Notes under the pieces: generated by a model | Told to the model about the DNA's origin: nothing | Database searches by the model: none | Seen by the model: the letters and a program-made list of their open reading frames with translations, nothing else | NCBI RefSeq assembly: GCF_029784155.1 | Contig: NC_073692.1 | Coordinates: 328,061,920-328,125,919 of the forward strand | Direction of reading: 5' to 3' | Length of the DNA stretch: 64,000 nt | Source of the DNA: Uranotaenia lowii | Lineage: Eukaryota; Arthropoda; Insecta; Diptera; Culicidae | Shown: positions 60,239 to 64,000 of the stretch, piece by piece | Numbering within the stretch: the first letter of the stretch is position 1 | How the letters are laid out: each line of letters starts with the position of its first letter | Position numbers and translations under genes: made by a program

Positions 60239-63200
60239 AGGTTAGTTGCCCTACCTTGGACCTAAATATACACCAGTTTGGTCCTATCGCACAGAAAACT
60301 TATGATTACATAACCAATTCACATTACCTAATGTAAATATTTAGCAAAGAATAAAATACAATCCTCTCTACACCTTTTCATATAAATTGTTCCATCATAC
60401 AGTATGGAGACGCCGATTTCTTTAGGATTTTAAAATATCATTCCATTTATTAAACGTAAAGTACGTTACTATTTATAGAGCGCAGCCTGCCGCTCATAGC
60501 AAGTTCGTCCCATTTGCGTTTTTGTCATTTTTCAGTTTATCACTGGAATCACTTTAATTTTATCTGTAGTTTCAATAGAAAATTTTCCCACTGCCATAAG
60601 GGCCTAGCAAATGATTTTTAACAGAATTAAAACGAAAAAACAAACCTTATAAAGCGAAAAACTTTAGATTGCCGTTGCAGTGACAGATTCTGGTGATTAC
60701 TTTGATTAAAAACGCATACCAGTGGCGAACTTTCGATGGAACATTTTACGATTTTTCATTGCCGTTTTTCTCAATTCAACAAAAACGCAAATGGGACGGA
60801 CTTGCTATGAGCGGCAGCGCAGCTTCAAGCATTCTATGTTGTTAAGTGAATGCGGGGCTTTTAAGTAAAAAGGGTGATATTTTCATATAAATTTTCATTT
60901 GTTTGGTTGTTGATAGATGGTAGTCGAACATTCTTATTTAGCTCCCAACATAAATATATTATGAGGGAAAAACTTCAGAACAATTACATTTTCGAAACGG
61001 TCCAATTAAGGATTTCCATTTACCATAGTCTTCTACGGTGATTCATATTTAGACCCAACATAACTAACAAACTTATCTAAAAGACCCCATGGCCAAACTC
61101 AATAGAAAGGAATGTAATTGAAAATGGCTGTTGAATAACCTCTAAGATTTATGTTTATTTTAATATTCTTTTCTCGAAATTAAGTTTATCGGTGAACAGT
61201 TTCCCGATAATTGATCAAAGCAAAGATTAATATTGAGTATAAACCGTATGTGCTAAAACCTTATTTTGAGTTCAAATGTGTTACCGTGTAGCTGTCAGAA
61301 AATTCCGCAGTGAATTTTCGAAAGGTTGTAACACAGTTTCAATGTATTTTTCAAAAATGAAATTCATTTGACGCGTCGTAATGTTTTCTGCTTCCTCGGC
61401 CAGATAGTGATAATTTAGCAGAAAAAATTACAAAAAGTTTTTCCTTCTTACCCCTTTTTGAACTTTTATACCCGATTAAGAACAAACTGAAGCAATGTTG
61501 ACTTTGCCTACTTGGTAAAAAAGTTAGAGAAAGTTTTTCGAAATGAATAAAAGAAACCATAGTACATGGAAAATAACAGGTAGGCCATTGCGCTTAACCT
61601 CACTTCAAAGCTCCGTGTATGTATACAGCATGCTTGCATACCAACAAAAATAGTTATGGAAATTTGACAGTTTTATATAGAATTTAAATCAACATTATTT
61701 ATTGTTCCGACGTTCGTGGTTTGATTCTTTTGAAAAGTGTGTAAGATAAAAGACTGATTCTTCGGGTTCATCGGAAAAAATTTTTTCAATTGATTTTTTT
61801 GTTCCGGACCATTAATAATGAGCATTAAGAGCCAATTTTCATCGCCGTCCCTCTTTGTTGTTGATATTTTCTTGTATTTATGGTTAAGATTTGATGAATG
61901 ATCTAAAAAGACTTTATATGTTTGTGATGACAAATCAATTTGAACGAGTTTTTTATTTAAATCACACAAGAAAAAGACCACAAATGACAAAAATATCATA
62001 AAATTTTGATTTTGGATCATCAAAATTGCTCATTGCACATTACTTTTAGCTGTGCCGAAAAGCCAAATATTGTTTGTTACATTAAAATGCTTCAGTGCAT
62101 ATTTTTCTCATAATTTTAATGGATACCAATTTGTAGAAAAAATTGATTTTCTAAAAAAATCCATACATTTGCCAGTTTTTTTCATAACTATTTTCCGGGG
62201 CCTCTTACCAATACGTTTAAAGAGAGCATAATAGCCTACCTTGTGTATTTCAAAGTACTATGAATAGAAGCTGTGAAAAAAATACAAGTCGACAAAGGGG
62301 CCAACAGAATTGTGCTATCTGGAAGCGGAGCACAATTATACGTTTCCTCACGGATTCAAGACCCAAGGTGCAAGTTCCATAATCGTAACGTCACGTCGTT
62401 TACTGATACGAAACCAGGTAATTAAATTTAATACAACAAAAGTATTCCAATTCGACAAGAAAGTGAAATGTTTTAAGAACTTTATTCGAAGCTTTTTAAA
62501 TTTTTTTCCATCCTTTTCAGATAAAAAATAAGATTAAAACAAATTCGGCCGTCATAAATTTGGTATGCGGAACCGTGAACCCTTAAATTTTGACAGAATC
62601 TAGCGTTGTCAATCGATCTGACATACATCTGCTCGAAAATGTTCGTCATAACCATGTTGTTATTTAAAGATACAAAAGAAAGATTCTTTATATAATCTGA
62701 AGAGAAAATTTTCAAATTGTATCCGAAGTATTGAAAGTGAAAGTTCCAAAAACAGCTAAAATATTTGTCAAGTAAAAAATAAAAAAAAAATCAACTCATA
62801 TTTTTATATTCTAGCATAAGTGAAATACCTCATTCTTGGATCACATATAAAATTTTTTTTTCAAGAAATGAAGTTCAACAAAATCTTAATAGTCACGGTG
62901 TGCGTTTAAGTAACAGATTATCAAACCGAGTGCCATAACGTTAAGCTTTATTATAAAACAAAATTAAAACATTATCACACATCTAATAATTTGTTTATGT
63001 AGCTTATTCAAGAAATTCAACTTTGAATGGAATACGCCATACAACGTACATTTCTTTGGGGTTTAATTCGCATTTTATAAATCAATTTATTATTACGGTT
63101 TATTCAAGCTATAGAAAACCATCAATAATTTATTCAGCCTTAATTAATCTTCAATTCATAAACATTCATTCCTCAAGCTGCTTCTTATTTCTGCTACAAT

Positions 63201-63590
63201 AAAATATATTTTCATTATTCAAACTACAGAAGTTTTTTTTTTGTTTTTCGCTTAAGGTTTTACTGATTTATAACATATTATATTAACAAACGTTAAATAA
63301 TAAACAAAGAAATGAAATATTTTCTTTCGTACTTTGGACTTGAGTCTAAAATACGGCATTGGTCTTAGGATCAAGGCTAGAATAGTATGTCCAAGCATGG
63401 ATATTTATATCGTTCCGAATTATGGTCATAACTTATAAAATACGCAACCAAAAATCTTCACTGGACAAAAGAGATTAAAAACTATCCCTAAAACGAATTT
63501 CAAGAAAGTAGCACGCGCTAGTTGATGATAAATATATGATTTTTCAAAACCCATCGCTTAATAGTTAAAAAGTAGGGCAACTAACCCTAC
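60239..63590. mobile_element. Candidate 3.35-kb TIR element, low confidence
   Basis: AGGTTAGTTGCCCTACCTT near 60239 and, inverted, AGGGTTAGTTGCCCTACTTT near 63590 form an inverted pair of about 18 bp. Both could be ends of one element containing the MITE at 60487-60816, or ends of two unrelated copies of one family. The interior is AT-rich without a recognisable coding frame (116 codons on minus at 61673-62023 has no domain I know). No target duplication was found. Confidence 0.35.
60487..60816. mobile_element. Short TIR element (MITE), 330 bp, with near-perfect ends
   Basis: TGCCGCTCATAGCAAGTTCG at 60488 and, inverted, TGCCGCTCATAGCAAGTCCG at 60816 match over about 37 bp with one difference. 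The direct repeat GCGCAGC (possibly AGCGCAGC) lies outside both ends (60479-60486 and 60816-60823), so the duplication is 7-8 bp; exact placement is ambiguous by one or two bases because the ends are themselves GC-rich and repetitive. High identity of the ends suggests recent activity. The superfamily could be hAT-like or another 8-bp-duplication group. Confidence 0.82.
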
Positions 63591-64000
63591 ATAACAAAAA
63601 TATGCTCAAACGCTAATGATCTTAGTTTTGTCATGTTCTTTCATGTGGAAAATTTAGTTTTGATGAAACATCAAAAAGTCACACAAACGCAACAAATTTG
63701 CAAATTATTGCTTGTGAGGAATCATGGGCCACATTTTGTGGGGTATCTTGGGCCACCTATATTTAGGTGTTTTTATAAACATTCAGAACTTAAAATACGT
63801 TTTGGTTTCAAATGAAAAGGAAAGTCTTAGCCTTTACATAGTGCAAAAAATAGCGATACTAATTTTCGATAAATAAAACTGTTCTATCAGAGACACCGTG
63901 AAACACTAAATCCTCCGAATGGACAATGAAGATTACTGTTATATGTAAATAGTCTTGTAAAATGGACCACACAAACTAGAATATTCTAGCTAAAGTTGCC
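60817..64000. other. AT-rich DNA without a gene
   Basis: No coding region or RNA gene is supported. Near the end, 63719-63760 carries AATCATGGGCCACATTTTG and TGGGGTATCTTGGGCCACC, the terminal phrase of the TIR type at 431-1317. This is probably an end or fragment of such an element running out of the window. Confidence 0.45.

Noticed and set aside
1..64000. CRISPR array, bacterial operons, rRNA genes or telomeric repeats
   Set aside because: No spaced palindromic repeats, no dense coding, no rRNA-like conserved stretches and no TTAGG-type arrays are visible; the sequence is eukaryotic and repeat-driven.

Overview
The window looks like AT-rich nuclear DNA from an insect, most likely a mosquito or a close dipteran relative. 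I see no intact host protein-coding gene, no intact transposase or reverse transcriptase, and no convincing free-standing RNA gene. The longest open frames are either translations of a pentanucleotide array or random frames in AT-rich DNA. The dipteran call is an inference from the repeat types: tRNA-derived SINEs, an RNase H-bearing LINE, short elements ending in GGCATCCAT..ACGTAACGC, Helitron-like elements ending in CTAG, and TTAA and hAT elements.

Layout. 1-8345 starts with a terminal-inverted-repeat (TIR) element (431-1317). A large old Helitron-like repeat follows (from 3179), carrying a 60-bp LINE tail insertion (4984-5043) and a second Helitron-like copy nested inside it (5928-8134). 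8346-12943 is mostly featureless, with a GC-richer stretch at about 10950-12540. 12945-14578 is a TIR element carrying one clear SINE (13282-13722) and one probable SINE (about 13991-14290). A short TIR element with an 82-bp tandem repeat follows (14795-15184). 16091-19400 is another copy of the first old repeat, split by a 5'-truncated LINE on the minus strand with a 13-bp target-site duplication. 19514-22097 is a plus-strand Helitron-like element split by a short TIR element. 22259-25740 is a minus-strand Helitron-like fragment split by a 2.4-kb DNA transposon with 0.65-kb arms and a decayed protein. 30182-34435 is a hAT-type element with an 8-bp duplication, split by a 1.75-kb TTAA fold-back element.

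42591-45516 holds two arrays of the pentamer TATAG, about 100 and 320 units, the larger without a visible interruption. 46211-47675 is another Helitron-like copy. 50019-51806 is a diverged relative of the TTAA fold-back element. 58412-60186 is a Tc1-like element with the doubled IR/DR type of inverted repeat, a transposase broken by in-frame stops, and inverted extra copies of the start of its own gene. A clean 330-bp TIR element sits at 60487-60816.

Nothing here works together as a pathway. The window is a stack of transposon insertions whose order can be read from the nesting, separated by unique AT-rich DNA and a few GC-richer islands (about 10950-12540, 26340-28000, 39550-40680, 48700-49770, 56770-57700). 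The islands could be intronic, regulatory or intergenic sequence of the host. All boundaries come from reading by eye; family names are tentative where stated.
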